Shown in pieces: positions 17,400 through 26,938 of a DNA stretch of 45,704 nucleotides. The translations under genes and the position numbers were made by a program. Positions within the stretch are counted from its first letter, which is position 1, and the number at the start of each line of letters is the position of its first letter. This stretch comes from SAR116 cluster bacterium AG-321-K23 (lineage in GTDB: Bacteria > Pseudomonadota > Alphaproteobacteria > Puniceispirillales > Marisalimonadaceae), in contig QBXO01000014.1 of assembly GCA_003284565.1 (NCBI GenBank), positions 1 through 45,704 of the forward strand. Direction: 5' to 3'. The notes below the pieces were generated by a model. It saw only the letters and a program-made list of their open reading frames with translations. It was not told the origin of the DNA and searched no databases.

Positions 17400-17429
17400 T
17401 TGATTTTTTTAAAATTAGGCCGTTATAAT
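17400..17429 (+). promoter_or_regulatory. Promoter for xanthine dehydrogenase operon
   Basis: TTGATT (17400-17405) and a perfect TATAAT (17424-17429) are separated by 18 bases. Transcription would begin near 17436, about 28 bases before the xdhA start, with GAGGTAAAGG as ribosome-binding site at 17451-17460. Confidence 0.5.
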
Positions 17430-17463
17430 ATTTAAATGTATTTTGTATGCGAGGTAAAGGTAT

Positions 17464-18867
17464 TTGGCTGAGTTAAAAGACACGATTTTACTCAATAGTA
17501 AAAAAATAGTAGTAAGTAATGTTTATCATGATATTACACTTTTGGATTGGTTAAGAAATTACCGAAAAATAACTGGAACTAAGGAAGGTTGCGCAGAAGG
17601 TGATTGTGGCGCCTGTTCGGTAATAATAAATGATGATGGAAGTGGCAGCTCTAGACCAATAAATTCATGCTTAGTAAGATTAGGTCAGGTAATAGGAAGT
17701 AGTGTAACTACAATTGAAGGCCTAGGTTGTGACAAAAATCCACACCCTTTGCAAATTGCTTTTACAAACGAACATGCTTCACAATGTGGATACTGTACTC
17801 CAGGGTTCATAATGTCAGGCATTAGCTTACTAAATTCTAATAAAAAAATCACAGATGACACAATTAATGACGCCATATCAGGTAATTTATGTAGATGTAC
17901 TGGTTACTCTCCTATAATAAAAGCTATAAAATCTGTAGCTAATAATAGAATTTCACAAACTAACAATCAATCCATCAAGAAAAATAAGAAAATAAGTCTA
18001 GGAAATGTAACTTATTTTAAACCATCTAATTTAAAAGAACTAAAAAACTATCTCATAAAAACAAAGAATTTTCAATTTCTAGCGGGTGGAACGGATTTAA
18101 ATCTTCAAAGACCAATAATAAATCAAAAAGAAGATAAAATTATATGTTTAGATGCTATCAAAGAGTTAAATTCTATAAAGCATCTTAAAGAAAAAATAAT
18201 ACTTGGAGGTGCAGTTACAATTGAAAGTTTCCTTGAGGCTATTAGATCGAAAATGCCAGAACTTGTTGAAATTCTTCAAAGGTTTGGATCACCTCAGATT
18301 AGAAACCAAGGAACAATTGGAGGAAATTTATGTACATCTAGTCCAATTGGAGATATTGCACCAGTATTATTAGTTTTAAATTCAGGTCTAAATTTGTTTG
18401 GACGAAATGGTTACAAAAAAATTAATGTAACAAATTTTTTCAAAGGTTATAGAAAAAATGTTTTAAAAAAAAATGAAATAATTTCATCTATTGAAATACC
18501 TTATCCAGACAAAAAAAATAAAATTTTTTCTTGGAAACTCTCAAAACGATATGATCAGGATATTTCAACTGTTTCTCTAGCTATAAATATACGAATCCAA
18601 AACAATATAATAAAAGAATTAAATATGGCAGCTGGGGGTGTGGCAGCAACACCAAAGATGTTGGATAAGTTAAGTAAAAGCATGCTTGAAAAAAATTTAG
18701 ATGATGCAATTGATTTTGCAATTCATAACTTAGAAAATCATATTCAACCAATTTCTGATTTGAGAGGATCTAGTCATTATAGATTAGAAGCAATAAAAGG
18801 ACTATTTAGAAGATTACAAATTTGTTTAAATCAAGATAAAAAAAGTTTATCAATAATGGAATTATAA
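17464..18867 (+). CDS. xdhA: Xanthine dehydrogenase small subunit (2Fe-2S and FAD domains)
   Basis: This cytoplasmic subunit passes electrons from the molybdenum subunit through two [2Fe-2S] clusters to FAD and NAD. Cluster cysteines are C43, C48, C51 and C69 in the ferredoxin-like domain, then C108, C111, C143 and C145 in the helical domain. The FAD-binding domain starts near residue 180 with F-L-A-G-G-T-D-L and continues to R-N-Q-G-T-I-G-G-N-L near 280. At 467 residues it matches the R. capsulatus XdhA layout. The start is TTG at 17464 with a strong GAGG site three to thirteen bases upstream. It is followed two bases later by the large subunit. XdhC, the usual cofactor-insertion partner, is not in the window. 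Confidence 0.93.
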   Translation: MAELKDTILLNSKKIVVSNVYHDITLLDWLRNYRKITGTKEGCAEGDCGACSVIINDDGSGSSRPINSCLVRLGQVIGSSVTTIEGLGCDKNPHPLQIAFTNEHASQCGYCTPGFIMSGISLLNSNKKITDDTINDAISGNLCRCTGYSPIIKAIKSVANNRISQTNNQSIKKNKKISLGNVTYFKPSNLKELKNYLIKTKNFQFLAGGTDLNLQRPIINQKEDKIICLDAIKELNSIKHLKEKIILGGAVTIESFLEAIRSKMPELVEILQRFGSPQIRNQGTIGGNLCTSSPIGDIAPVLLVLNSGLNLFGRNGYKKINVTNFFKGYRKNVLKKNEIISSIEIPYPDKKNKIFSWKLSKRYDQDISTVSLAINIRIQNNIIKELNMAAGGVAATPKMLDKLSKSMLEKNLDDAIDFAIHNLENHIQPISDLRGSSHYRLEAIKGLFRRLQICLNQDKKSLSIMEL

Positions 18868-18869
18868 AA

Positions 18870-21161
18870 ATGAATAATTTAAATAAAATTCCAATCCATG
18901 ATTCCTCTTTAAGGCATTCAACTGGTCAGGCAATTTATATAGATGATATGCCAGAACAAGAAAATTTATTGCACGGAGCACCCTTGTTATCAAAAGATGC
19001 ATGTGGAAAAATAATAAAGATTAATTCTGACAAACTTCAGGATCTTCCTTTTTTTACAAAAATAATAACGGCGAAAGATATTCCTGGTGAGAATGAAATT
19101 GGTCCTATTAAGAATGGTGAACCAATTTTAGCAGATAAATTCTATTCATATTTAGGCCAACCAATAGCGATTGTTTTGGCTAAAACACATCAAGAAGCTA
19201 TTTATGCAAGTAGCTTAGTTGAAATAGAAACGGATTTAACTACTGTGCCAATTCTTAATTTAGATGATGCTTATCAACAAAAATCTTTTTTAGAAGATCC
19301 AATGGTTTTAGAAAAAGGTAATATCGAAAAAGATATGTCGAAATCAGATTATAAATTATCTGGTGATTTTGAAATGGGTGGTCAGGATCATTTTTATTTA
19401 GAAACTCATGTTGCCATGACTTTTCCTGGTGAGAATAATGAATATGTTGTGTGGTCCAGCACTCAACATCCTACAGAGGTTCAACACGGCGTTGGAAGGG
19501 TCCTAAATATACCATCAGCAAAAATTGACAGTAAAGTAAGAAGGTTAGGAGGTGGATTTGGTGGGAAAGAGAGCCAAGCAACTATTTTTGCTGCAATGTC
19601 TGCTTTAGGTGCTTATGTAACTCAAAAGCCTGTAAAGATTCGTCTTAACAGACATACTGATATGACTGCATCTGGGAAAAGACATGACTTTAAAGTTCAC
19701 TATACTGCAGGTTTTACGGCTGCTGGTAAAATATTGGCATTGGATATAAAACTTTTAAGTAATGGTGGAAATGTTTTAGATTTATCAGGACCTGTAATGA
19801 CAAGAGCTCTAACTCATTTAGATAATTGTTATTTTATAAAATCACTTAAAGCTGTTGGTTATGTGTGTAAAACCAATACTGTTTCCAATACAGCTTTTAG
19901 AGGTTTTGGGGGGCCACAAGGGATGTTAGCCATTGAAAATATAGTATTTTCAGTTAGCCAATATTTAAATAAGTCAATAGATGAAATTCGGAAAATTAAT
20001 TATTACTCAAGATTAAATGGTCTTAAAACACCTTACGGTCAAATTGTTAAAAATCCACGAATTGAGCGGGTTTTAAAAGAAATATACAAGCTGAGTAACT
20101 ATGAGAACAGAATTAAAAATATTAAAGAATTTAACTTAAATCAAAAAAATAATAATTTACCTTTCAGAAAAGGTATTGCTTTAATGCCTGCAAAATTTGG
20201 CATTTCATTTAATAAACCATCCTTAAATCAAGGTGGTGCGCTTGTACATGTTTATTCTGACGGATCAATAAGATTAAATCACGGTGGGACTGAGATGGGG
20301 CAGGGATTGTTCATTAAAGTTGCCCAAGTAGTTGCTGAATGTTTTAAAGTTCCTGTTGAACAAATTCATATTACTTCAACTAATACAGCAGAAGTACCAA
20401 ACACTTCGGCTACAGCTGCCTCGTCTGGTTCTGATCTAAATGGAATGGCTGCATGGAATGCTTCAAATGTTATAAAAAACAGAATGATTGATCATGCAGC
20501 AAAATTATTTAAGAAAAATAAAGAAGAAATTATCCTTAATGATGGTAGAATTATATGTGGTAACAAAAGTTTATCTTTTTCAGAGTTGGCTTTTTCCTGT
20601 TGGGAAAATCGTATTTCTCTATCATCAACTGGTTACTACAAAACTCCAAAAATTCATTGGGATCAGGGTAAGTTAAAAGGTCATCCTTACTTTTATTTTA
20701 CTTGGGGAGCCGCAATTTCTGAAGCTTTATTAGATATCAATACTGGAGAGAGCAGAATCTTAAGGGCTGATATTGTTCAAGATTGTGGAAATTCTTTAAA
20801 TGAGAGTATTGATATTGGTCAAATTGAAGGTGGATTTGTTCAGGGACTTGGATGGTTGACATGTGAGGAATTATGTTTTTCTCAAGAAGGAAAATTGTTA
20901 ACAACTGGGCCATCTACATATAAATTACCTGGAAGCCGAGATATTCCTAAAGTCTTTAACGTGAAATTATTAGAAAAAGCCGATAACGAAGAAAAAACAA
21001 TCTTTAGGTCAAAAGCTGTTGGTGAACCACCCCTATTATTAGCGATTTCTCATTTTTTAGCTCTAAAGGAAGCAATTAAAGCGTCATATGCGGGATCAAA
21101 GCCCGAATTGCTTAATTCACCTGCGACTCCTTCTGAAATTTTAAGAGTTCTAAAGGCTTAA
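18870..21161 (+). CDS. xdhB: Xanthine dehydrogenase molybdenum-binding subunit
   Basis: This 763-residue molybdopterin subunit oxidises hypoxanthine and xanthine to urate. Family landmarks are R-R-L-G-G-G-F-G-G-K-E near residue 227, the substrate-channel T-A-F-R-G-F-G-G-P-Q-G near 345, the M-G-Q-G-L-F motif near 477, the N-T-S-A-T-A-A-S-S-G-S-D stretch near 513, and V-G-E-P-P near 720 with the catalytic glutamate. The arginine in A-F-R-G-F-G-G-P is typical of true xanthine dehydrogenases rather than other xanthine-oxidase relatives. Only two bases separate it from xdhA. Its product urate feeds PuuD at 26939-28162; the permease downstream could supply urate or xanthine from outside. Confidence 0.93.
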   Translation: MNNLNKIPIHDSSLRHSTGQAIYIDDMPEQENLLHGAPLLSKDACGKIIKINSDKLQDLPFFTKIITAKDIPGENEIGPIKNGEPILADKFYSYLGQPIAIVLAKTHQEAIYASSLVEIETDLTTVPILNLDDAYQQKSFLEDPMVLEKGNIEKDMSKSDYKLSGDFEMGGQDHFYLETHVAMTFPGENNEYVVWSSTQHPTEVQHGVGRVLNIPSAKIDSKVRRLGGGFGGKESQATIFAAMSALGAYVTQKPVKIRLNRHTDMTASGKRHDFKVHYTAGFTAAGKILALDIKLLSNGGNVLDLSGPVMTRALTHLDNCYFIKSLKAVGYVCKTNTVSNTAFRGFGGPQGMLAIENIVFSVSQYLNKSIDEIRKINYYSRLNGLKTPYGQIVKNPRIERVLKEIYKLSNYENRIKNIKEFNLNQKNNNLPFRKGIALMPAKFGISFNKPSLNQGGALVHVYSDGSIRLNHGGTEMGQGLFIKVAQVVAECFKVPVEQIHITSTNTAEVPNTSATAASSGSDLNGMAAWNASNVIKNRMIDHAAKLFKKNKEEIILNDGRIICGNKSLSFSELAFSCWENRISLSSTGYYKTPKIHWDQGKLKGHPYFYFTWGAAISEALLDINTGESRILRADIVQDCGNSLNESIDIGQIEGGFVQGLGWLTCEELCFSQEGKLLTTGPSTYKLPGSRDIPKVFNVKLLEKADNEEKTIFRSKAVGEPPLLLAISHFLALKEAIKASYAGSKPELLNSPATPSEILRVLKA

Positions 21162-21242
21162 CAAGTTAAACACATTTTTATTGTTTTTATCTATATCTTG
21201 TGATCTGGTAATCAAGTTTTACAACATATAGGGGAGCTATGT

Positions 21243-22568
21243 ATGAGTGCCTTAGAAAATGTTTCACAAGAAGACTTAAAAAATCCTGATTATGTCCCGC
21301 CTTTACAAGTAGGTTTGGTTCTTGGACTACAACATGTATTAGCGATGTTTGTAAGTAATATAACACCATCAATAATTATAGCTGGAGCTGCAGGCTTTGC
21401 GTTTGGTAGTACAGACACGGTTTTCTTAATTCAAATGTCTATGCTATTTGCAGGCATAGCTACATTAATGCAAACAATTGGAATAGGTCCAATTGGAGCG
21501 AGGCTACCAGTAATGCAAGGTACTAGTTTTGCTTTTGTTCCTGTCATGATTGGGGCAGCAAAAATGGGAATGGGTACATTATTTGGAGGAATAGTTATTG
21601 GTGGTATTTTCCATGCATTTCTTGGATCTTTTATTGGTAAAATCCGCCACTGGTTCCCTCCATTAGTATCTGGAATAATTATATTGGCAATTGGAATTTA
21701 TTTAATTCCTGTCGGTATTCAATATGCTGCTGGAGGTGCTGGTGAGTTTAATATGTCTAAACCTACATGGGGTGGAATAGGAAATTGGAGCCTTGCAATA
21801 ATCGTTATTTTAGTTGCTTTTGGATTAAAATTTTGGACCAAAGGAGTAATATCTAGCGCTTCTGTTTTGTTAGGCATGATAGTAGCTTATTTGGTTGCTA
21901 TTTTTATGGGCAGTGTAAATTTTTCTGGAGTAGAAAAAGCAGCTTGGTTTGCTTTACCAGAACCATTTAAATATGGATTTGATATTAATTTAACAGTGAT
22001 TATAGCAATGTGTTTAATGTCAATTGTAAGTGCTATTGAAACTGTTGGTGATATTTCCGGCATAGCAAAAGGCGGTGCTAATAGGGAAGCTACAGATAAA
22101 GAAATACAAGGTGGCACTTACGCTGATGGAGTCGGTACTGCAGTTGCAGGTGTCTTTGGAGGTCTTCCAAACACCAGTTTCAGCCAAAATGTTGGATTAA
22201 TTTCTATGACTGGCGTTATGAGTAGATCAGTGGTTACAATAGCTGCAGTTTTTCTTGTACTTTGCGGCTTGGTTCCTAAAATTGGAGCCATAGTATCTTC
22301 AATGCCAATAGCAGTTTTAGGTGGAGGTGTGATTGTAATGTTTGGAATGGTCGCATCTGCAGGTATTAATATGCTAAGTAGTGTCAAATGGAATAGAAGA
22401 AATATGATGATTTTTGCTATATCTCTTTCTATTGGCTTTGGTTTACAAAAAGTTCCAGCTTCAGTTTCAGGGCTAGGTACTGAACTTCAGATGTTAATGA
22501 CATCTGGCTTGTTACCAGCTGCTTTCTTAGCGGTTGTACTAAACTTAATGCTTCCAGAAGAAAATTAA
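21243..22568 (+). CDS. NCS2 family urate/xanthine permease
   Basis: This 441-residue inner-membrane nucleobase:cation symporter of the NCS2 (NAT) family has about 12-14 helices. Family features are G-L-Q-H-V-L-A-M-F near residue 25, Q-G-T-S-F-A-F-V-P-V near 95, and the NAT signature region N-T-S-F-S-Q-N-V-G-L near 307. S-Q-N-V-G-L with a following T-G-V fits purine (xanthine/urate) transporters more than uracil ones. AGGGGAGC lies seven bases upstream; an out-of-frame ATG four bases before the start is ignored. It follows xdhB after an 81-base gap without a clear terminator and ends at a strong terminator, so it is probably the last gene of the xdh operon. Confidence 0.88.
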   Translation: MSALENVSQEDLKNPDYVPPLQVGLVLGLQHVLAMFVSNITPSIIIAGAAGFAFGSTDTVFLIQMSMLFAGIATLMQTIGIGPIGARLPVMQGTSFAFVPVMIGAAKMGMGTLFGGIVIGGIFHAFLGSFIGKIRHWFPPLVSGIIILAIGIYLIPVGIQYAAGGAGEFNMSKPTWGGIGNWSLAIIVILVAFGLKFWTKGVISSASVLLGMIVAYLVAIFMGSVNFSGVEKAAWFALPEPFKYGFDINLTVIIAMCLMSIVSAIETVGDISGIAKGGANREATDKEIQGGTYADGVGTAVAGVFGGLPNTSFSQNVGLISMTGVMSRSVVTIAAVFLVLCGLVPKIGAIVSSMPIAVLGGGVIVMFGMVASAGINMLSSVKWNRRNMMIFAISLSIGFGLQKVPASVSGLGTELQMLMTSGLLPAAFLAVVLNLMLPEEN

Positions 22569-22601
22569 ATAAGCATTTAAAAGTTTATTAAATATTGTTA
22601 C

Positions 22602-22635
22602 ATTACACCGCTAAAATAAAGCGGTGTAATTTTTT
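22602..22635 (+). terminator. Rho-independent terminator after NCS2 permease
   Basis: A 10-bp perfect stem (ATTACACCGC with GCGGTGTAAT) with a nine-base loop is followed by a run of T, 33 bases past the permease stop. It ends nine bases before the start of the 8-oxoguanine deaminase gene. Confidence 0.8.
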
Positions 22636-22643
22636 GTGTATCA

Positions 22644-23996
22644 ATGTCTAAACTCTTAATTAAAAATGCAAGTATCATTGCCACCATGGATGATGATAGA
22701 AAAGAACTTCTCAATAAATCTATTTATTGTGAAGGTGGTGAAATTATTGATATTGGGGAACTAAAAACTTTTAACTATAATCCTGAAATAGTTATTGATG
22801 CATTCGAGATGGTTGTCATACCTGGTTTGGTAAATACACATCATCATTTATTTCAAAATTTGACACGCTGTTATCCAGATTCCCAAAATGAGTCATTATT
22901 TGGTTGGCTCACAAATTTATACCCTATTTGGAATAAAATTTTACCCTCTGATATTCATATTTCAACTTTAATTGGATTATCTGAGATGGTTATTAGTGGG
23001 TGTACCACTTCTAGTGATCATTTATACCTCTTTCCAAACGGATCAAAGCTTGAAAATCAAATTGAAGCAGCAGGTGAGGTTGGTTGTAGATTTCACGCAA
23101 CTAGAGGCTCTATGAGTATAGGTGTAAGTAAGGGAGGGCTTCCGCCAGACACACTCACTGAAAATGAGAATTCAATTTTAAAAGATTGTCAAAGGGTGAT
23201 TGAAGATTTTCACGATAATTCAGAATTTTCAATGTTAAAAATTGCTTTAGCACCATGTTCCCCGTTTAGTGTTAGTCAAGATTTGATGAAGGAAACTGCT
23301 AAGTTAGCTCGAAATTATTCGGTTAGCATGCACACCCATTTGGCAGAAAATGATGAAGATATCATTTATACAAAAGAAAATTTTGGTATGACCCCAGGTC
23401 AGTATATTGAAGAACTAGGTTGGGTCGGAGATGATGTTTGGCATGCCCATTGTGTTAAATTAGATAAAGATGAAATTGAATTATTTTCTAGAACGGGTAC
23501 TGGTATTGCTCATTGTCCTTGTTCAAATATGAGATTAGCTAGTGGGATAGCTCCATTGAGAATGTGGATAGATAAAGGTGTAAAAGTAGGCCTAGGCGTA
23601 GATGGTTCAAGTTCAAATGATAGCGGTCATCTTCTTACTGAAGCTCGTCAAGCCATGTTATTACAAAGAGTTAATTTAGGTGCGAATAAATTTTCACCAA
23701 GAGAAGCATTATACACAGCAACAAGAGGTGGCGCAGAAGTATTAAACAGAAATGATATAGGTCAGGTTTCTGTTGGTAAAGCAGCTGATTTTGCAATATA
23801 TGACTTGAACAAAATTGCTTTGTCTGGAGCCTGGAGCGACCCTTTAGCTGCCCTAGTATTGTGTTCACCAATGGAAACGGCCTACACAATTTGTAATGGA
23901 AAGATAATTTCTCAAAATGGTCATTTAAATAGTTTTGATCTTAATTTTTCATTAGAAAAACATAAGGCTGCTTCAAAAAGATTATTAGATTTATAA
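22644..23996 (+). CDS. 8-oxoguanine deaminase (amidohydrolase family)
   Basis: This 450-residue cytoplasmic metal-dependent deaminase belongs to the guanine/8-oxoguanine/atrazine-type amidohydrolases. Metal ligands are H66 and H68 (N-T-H-H-H), a histidine in M-H-T-H-L-A-E-N near 232, one in W-H-A-H-C near 269, and the aspartate in G-V-D-G-S-S-S-N-D near 323. The stretch F-Q-N-L-T-R-C-Y-P followed by E-S-L-F-G-W-L resembles 8-oxoguanine deaminases such as Pa0142. That enzyme yields urate, which directly enters the PuuD route. No ribosome-binding site is seen and the gene starts just after a terminator. Its end overlaps the convergent allA stop by six bases. Guanine deaminase activity is the alternative. 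Confidence 0.85.
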   Translation: MSKLLIKNASIIATMDDDRKELLNKSIYCEGGEIIDIGELKTFNYNPEIVIDAFEMVVIPGLVNTHHHLFQNLTRCYPDSQNESLFGWLTNLYPIWNKILPSDIHISTLIGLSEMVISGCTTSSDHLYLFPNGSKLENQIEAAGEVGCRFHATRGSMSIGVSKGGLPPDTLTENENSILKDCQRVIEDFHDNSEFSMLKIALAPCSPFSVSQDLMKETAKLARNYSVSMHTHLAENDEDIIYTKENFGMTPGQYIEELGWVGDDVWHAHCVKLDKDEIELFSRTGTGIAHCPCSNMRLASGIAPLRMWIDKGVKVGLGVDGSSSNDSGHLLTEARQAMLLQRVNLGANKFSPREALYTATRGGAEVLNRNDIGQVSVGKAADFAIYDLNKIALSGAWSDPLAALVLCSPMETAYTICNGKIISQNGHLNSFDLNFSLEKHKAASKRLLDL

Positions 23997-24503
23997 AGTT
24001 ATGTATCTAGTCTCATTCTTAGTAAAATTATATTCTTTTAGATTAATAGAAGCATCTTCTTGATCATTTATTCTATCAACTACCCAAAAATCTTGCTTCT
24101 TTTTAACCAAAAGAGGATGGTGCCAAACATTTTTATTGTATGTAATACCAGTATCACCATTTACATTGAAACATCTTAAAGTATTCAAATCTGGTAATTC
24201 ATTTTTTTCTTCACTAACAACTATTAACCAATCATAATCTTGAATTGGAAGAAAACTCTGCGATGCAACAGGATGTTTTTCCATTATCTTAATTTCTATT
24301 GGTAGATTCCTTGGAGTACCAGAAAAAATAGAAATATTAGAAATTCCATTTTTACTTTCTAAATCAAGTTCAGAAATATTATGATACCTAGTTGTGGTGC
24401 CTTGATTGATAGAACGTAATTCTAATGCATTCTTTTTTTCCACAATCTTTCCAAATTTAGAAAAAACACCAGCATCTAATTGTTCGATTGAAATATTATT
24501 CAT
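23991..24503 (-). CDS. allA: Ureidoglycolate lyase
   Basis: This 170-residue cytoplasmic cupin-like enzyme splits (S)-ureidoglycolate into glyoxylate and urea, the last step of allantoin breakdown. Family patterns are H-P-V-A-S-Q-S-F-L-P near residue 78, Y-D-W-L-I-V-V, and the C-terminal Y-N-K-N-V-W-H-H-P-L near 129. The length matches AllA. Its ATG overlaps the end of the allantoicase gene by eight bases, so the two are translated together and form one catalytic sequence. It is the last gene of the minus operon starting at uraH. Glyoxylate could go to the aminotransferase at 44579; no urease gene is present here to use the urea. Confidence 0.9.
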   Translation of the reverse strand: MNNISIEQLDAGVFSKFGKIVEKKNALELRSINQGTTTRYHNISELDLESKNGISNISIFSGTPRNLPIEIKIMEKHPVASQSFLPIQDYDWLIVVSEEKNELPDLNTLRCFNVNGDTGITYNKNVWHHPLLVKKKQDFWVVDRINDQEDASINLKEYNFTKNETRYITL

Positions 24504-25497
24504 TTGATAATCTTAAACCAAAAATCCTTAGTCTTGACACCCCTCCATCTGGATAAATGTTCAATCTGACATGAGTAACACCTTCGGTTGAGGTGTCATC
24601 AACTTCGTAATTATGTATATTATCAGCTTGAAGTTTTGATTTCTTTAACATGTATTTCCAGTTCTGTGAATCATTAATAATTTCCCCTAGATCTGTATTT
24701 TCACTAAAATTTGAGACTTGAATAGATGCTTGATCTGGGTAATTTCCTTTAAAATGAGCAGTATCTATTTCAATTTTTTTTATTAAACCTTTTGCAGCTA
24801 ATTTAATTATAATCCAGTCATGACCAGGTTCTCTTCTTCTTCTTGTTTCCCAACCATCACCCATAGTTTTTCCTCTTCCATCAGATAGAAGAGCAGATAC
24901 GTCACCATAATGAGCATTATTGTAAGCAACAATAGAACCACCTAATCTTAGAGATGACAATTCAATTAGATCATTTTTATTGTTATAAAAATCCCAATTA
25001 AGTTTTACTTCACCAAATAACCTTAATCTCGCTACCCCTCCATCAGGAAAAATTTGTAATTTTATGAAATTAACTTTTGTTTTTGATTGAATCTTAAATT
25101 TATTATTGGAATCTCCTTTTAAAGATGTTTTAGAGAGTATTTCAATCCATTGAGAATTTTTACTAGGTTTTTGGTCACTATACAAACCTTCAATCGAAGC
25201 AAATGGTGGAAAATTTCCAGTAAAAAAACTTGTATCAATGTCTACCTCAGAAATAATTCCTGGAGATCCCAATTCTATTATGGCCCAATCATTGCCACCA
25301 TCTCTTCTTCTTTTACTCTCCCATCCATCCATCCACTTTCCGTGCTCATCATACTTATCTTCAATAAAAATAGGTTCCTTATCATCTAGCATTCGGGAAG
25401 CTTCACCAAAGAAATCATCAGTAACTTCTATTATCTTTGTACCAATTTTTGGTGATGCCAAATTAGTTAAAATTTGATTTGTGTCATTTGTATTCAT
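24496..25497 (-). CDS. alc: Allantoicase
   Basis: This 333-residue cytoplasmic hydrolase converts allantoate to ureidoglycolate and urea. It shows the internal duplication of the family. The first half has D-G-W-E-S-K-R-R-R near residue 51, followed by N-D-W-A-I-I-E-L-G and D-T-S-F-F-T-G-N. The second half repeats D-G-W-E-T-R-R-R-R near 206, then H-D-W-I-I-I-K-L and D-T-A-H-F-K-G-N. Both end in a P-D-G-G-V-(A/S)-R-L-R strand. AGGAAT precedes the ATG. It lies 17 bases after the hydantoinase gene and overlaps allA. Use of Alc rather than allantoate amidohydrolase fixes the pathway as urea-releasing. Confidence 0.95.
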   Translation of the reverse strand: MNTNDTNQILTNLASPKIGTKIIEVTDDFFGEASRMLDDKEPIFIEDKYDEHGKWMDGWESKRRRDGGNDWAIIELGSPGIISEVDIDTSFFTGNFPPFASIEGLYSDQKPSKNSQWIEILSKTSLKGDSNNKFKIQSKTKVNFIKLQIFPDGGVARLRLFGEVKLNWDFYNNKNDLIELSSLRLGGSIVAYNNAHYGDVSALLSDGRGKTMGDGWETRRRREPGHDWIIIKLAAKGLIKKIEIDTAHFKGNYPDQASIQVSNFSENTDLGEIINDSQNWKYMLKKSKLQADNIHNYEVDDTSTEGVTHVRLNIYPDGGVSRLRIFGLRLSNE

Positions 25498-25514
25498 TTT
25501 TATTCCTATTTATT

Positions 25515-26921
25515 TCAAAGCATACAAAAATCTCTAGAAATATATTTTCCTAAATTTTCGTCAACTACGAACTCATTATGATCGTAAATTTTATTTCCTC
25601 TTAACCAAGTTTGTATAGGCCATCCAGTAATATCTAAACCTTCATAGGGAGTATAATCTGAACCATGGCTTAAATTAATTTGTTCAATTTTATTTTTTTT
25701 GTTTGGATCCCAAATTGTTATATCTGCATCAGATCCAACTCTAATTGATCCTTTTTGAGGATAGAGACCGTACATTTTGGCAGGATTTGTCGAAGTTAGC
25801 TCTACAAATCTTTTTAAGCTAATTCTGTTTTTGCTTACTCCTTCTGAAAACAAAATTGGCAATCTTGTTTCTACTCCTGGAATACCATTTGGCACCCATT
25901 TAAATGATGTTCTCGCTCCAGGCCTATCTTTGCCCTTAGTGTCTTTAAAACGAAATGGACAGTGGTCAGATGAAAAGATATCAAAAGTTCCATCGATTAA
26001 TCCTTCCCAAATGGCTTTCTGACTTTCTAGATCTCTTGGTGGAGGAGAGCATACGTATTTAGCTCCTTCAAAGTCCATGTTTAGTCCCTTCATATCATTC
26101 TCAGTTAAACAAATATATTGAGGACAAGTTTCAGAAAAAATCTTAATGCCTCTTTCTTTAGCCCATTTAATTTGAGAAAGTGCTTCCTCGCCTGAAACAT
26201 GAACAATAACTATAGGAATATCTACTATTTGCGCATGACTGATAGCCCTGTGTGTTGCCTCTCTTTCTACAATCTGAGGCCTAGATAAACCATGATAATA
26301 AGGGGTTAATTTTCCCTCATCTTCTAATTTTTTTGTTAAAAATCTTATTGCATCATACCCTTCAGCATGGACCATAACTAAAGTTTTCTCTTTTTTAGCT
26401 ACTTCAAAAACTTTTAATAACTCTTCATCATTCAAAACTAGATCGTCATATGTCATAAATACTTTGAACGATGTATATCCATCTCTAGCCAGCGCAGGTA
26501 GCTCTTGTCCTAAAACTTGAGGTGATGGATCGCTTATTATCAAGTGAAATGAAGTATCTACAAATAAATTACCATTGGCCTTTTTATGATAATTCTCAAC
26601 ACATTCTCTGAGAGATTGTCCTTTTTCTTGCATGGCAAAAGGTAAAACTGTAGTGTTTCCACCAGCTGCAGCTGATTTTGTTGCACTTTGAAAGTTGTCA
26701 GCCATCTCAACGTCAGGTCCTGATGGTTGATCTATATGGACATGTGCATCTATACCGCCAGGTAGTACCAATAAATTTGAAACATCCTCTACAACTGTTG
26801 CTTCAGCGCTGATTTTACCTATTTCACAAATTTTTCCATTAGTTACAGCAATATCACATTCTTCAACTTTATTTCCAATAACTGTTTTTCCGTTTTTGAA
26901 AATCACGTCAAAGTTTTGCAT
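25515..26921 (-). CDS. Dihydropyrimidinase/D-hydantoinase family amidohydrolase
   Basis: This 468-residue cytoplasmic binuclear-metal hydrolase opens cyclic amides such as hydantoins or dihydropyrimidines. Metal ligands are visible: H60 and H62 (D-A-H-V-H-I), carboxylated K153 in S-F-K-V-F-M-T-Y, H185 (M-V-H-A-E-G), a histidine in V-I-V-H-V-S-G near 241, and the aspartate in S-S-D-H-C-P-F near 317. The K-V-F-M-T-Y context and H-I-D-Q-P fit dihydropyrimidinase/phenylhydantoinase rather than AllB allantoinase. GGAGAA precedes the ATG. It sits between puuD and alc, where an allantoinase would be expected, although puuE is also present. It could be a second, stereo-complementary allantoinase or serve pyrimidine or hydantoin breakdown. 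Confidence 0.87.
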   Translation of the reverse strand: MQNFDVIFKNGKTVIGNKVEECDIAVTNGKICEIGKISAEATVVEDVSNLLVLPGGIDAHVHIDQPSGPDVEMADNFQSATKSAAAGGNTTVLPFAMQEKGQSLRECVENYHKKANGNLFVDTSFHLIISDPSPQVLGQELPALARDGYTSFKVFMTYDDLVLNDEELLKVFEVAKKEKTLVMVHAEGYDAIRFLTKKLEDEGKLTPYYHGLSRPQIVEREATHRAISHAQIVDIPIVIVHVSGEEALSQIKWAKERGIKIFSETCPQYICLTENDMKGLNMDFEGAKYVCSPPPRDLESQKAIWEGLIDGTFDIFSSDHCPFRFKDTKGKDRPGARTSFKWVPNGIPGVETRLPILFSEGVSKNRISLKRFVELTSTNPAKMYGLYPQKGSIRVGSDADITIWDPNKKNKIEQINLSHGSDYTPYEGLDITGWPIQTWLRGNKIYDHNEFVVDENLGKYISRDFCML

Positions 26922-26938
26922 AAAGTATTCTCCAATAA

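Noticed and set aside
21162-21242. Purine or xanthine riboswitch before the NCS2 permease
   Set aside because: The gap is only 81 bases and I could not build a plausible paired aptamer; no purine-riboswitch core is visible.
25515-26921. Naming the hydantoinase-like gene allB (allantoinase)
   Set aside because: The metal-site contexts H-I-D-Q-P and S-F-K-V-F-M-T-Y fit dihydropyrimidinase/phenylhydantoinase better than AllB, and PuuE already supplies allantoinase. Left as a family-level call.
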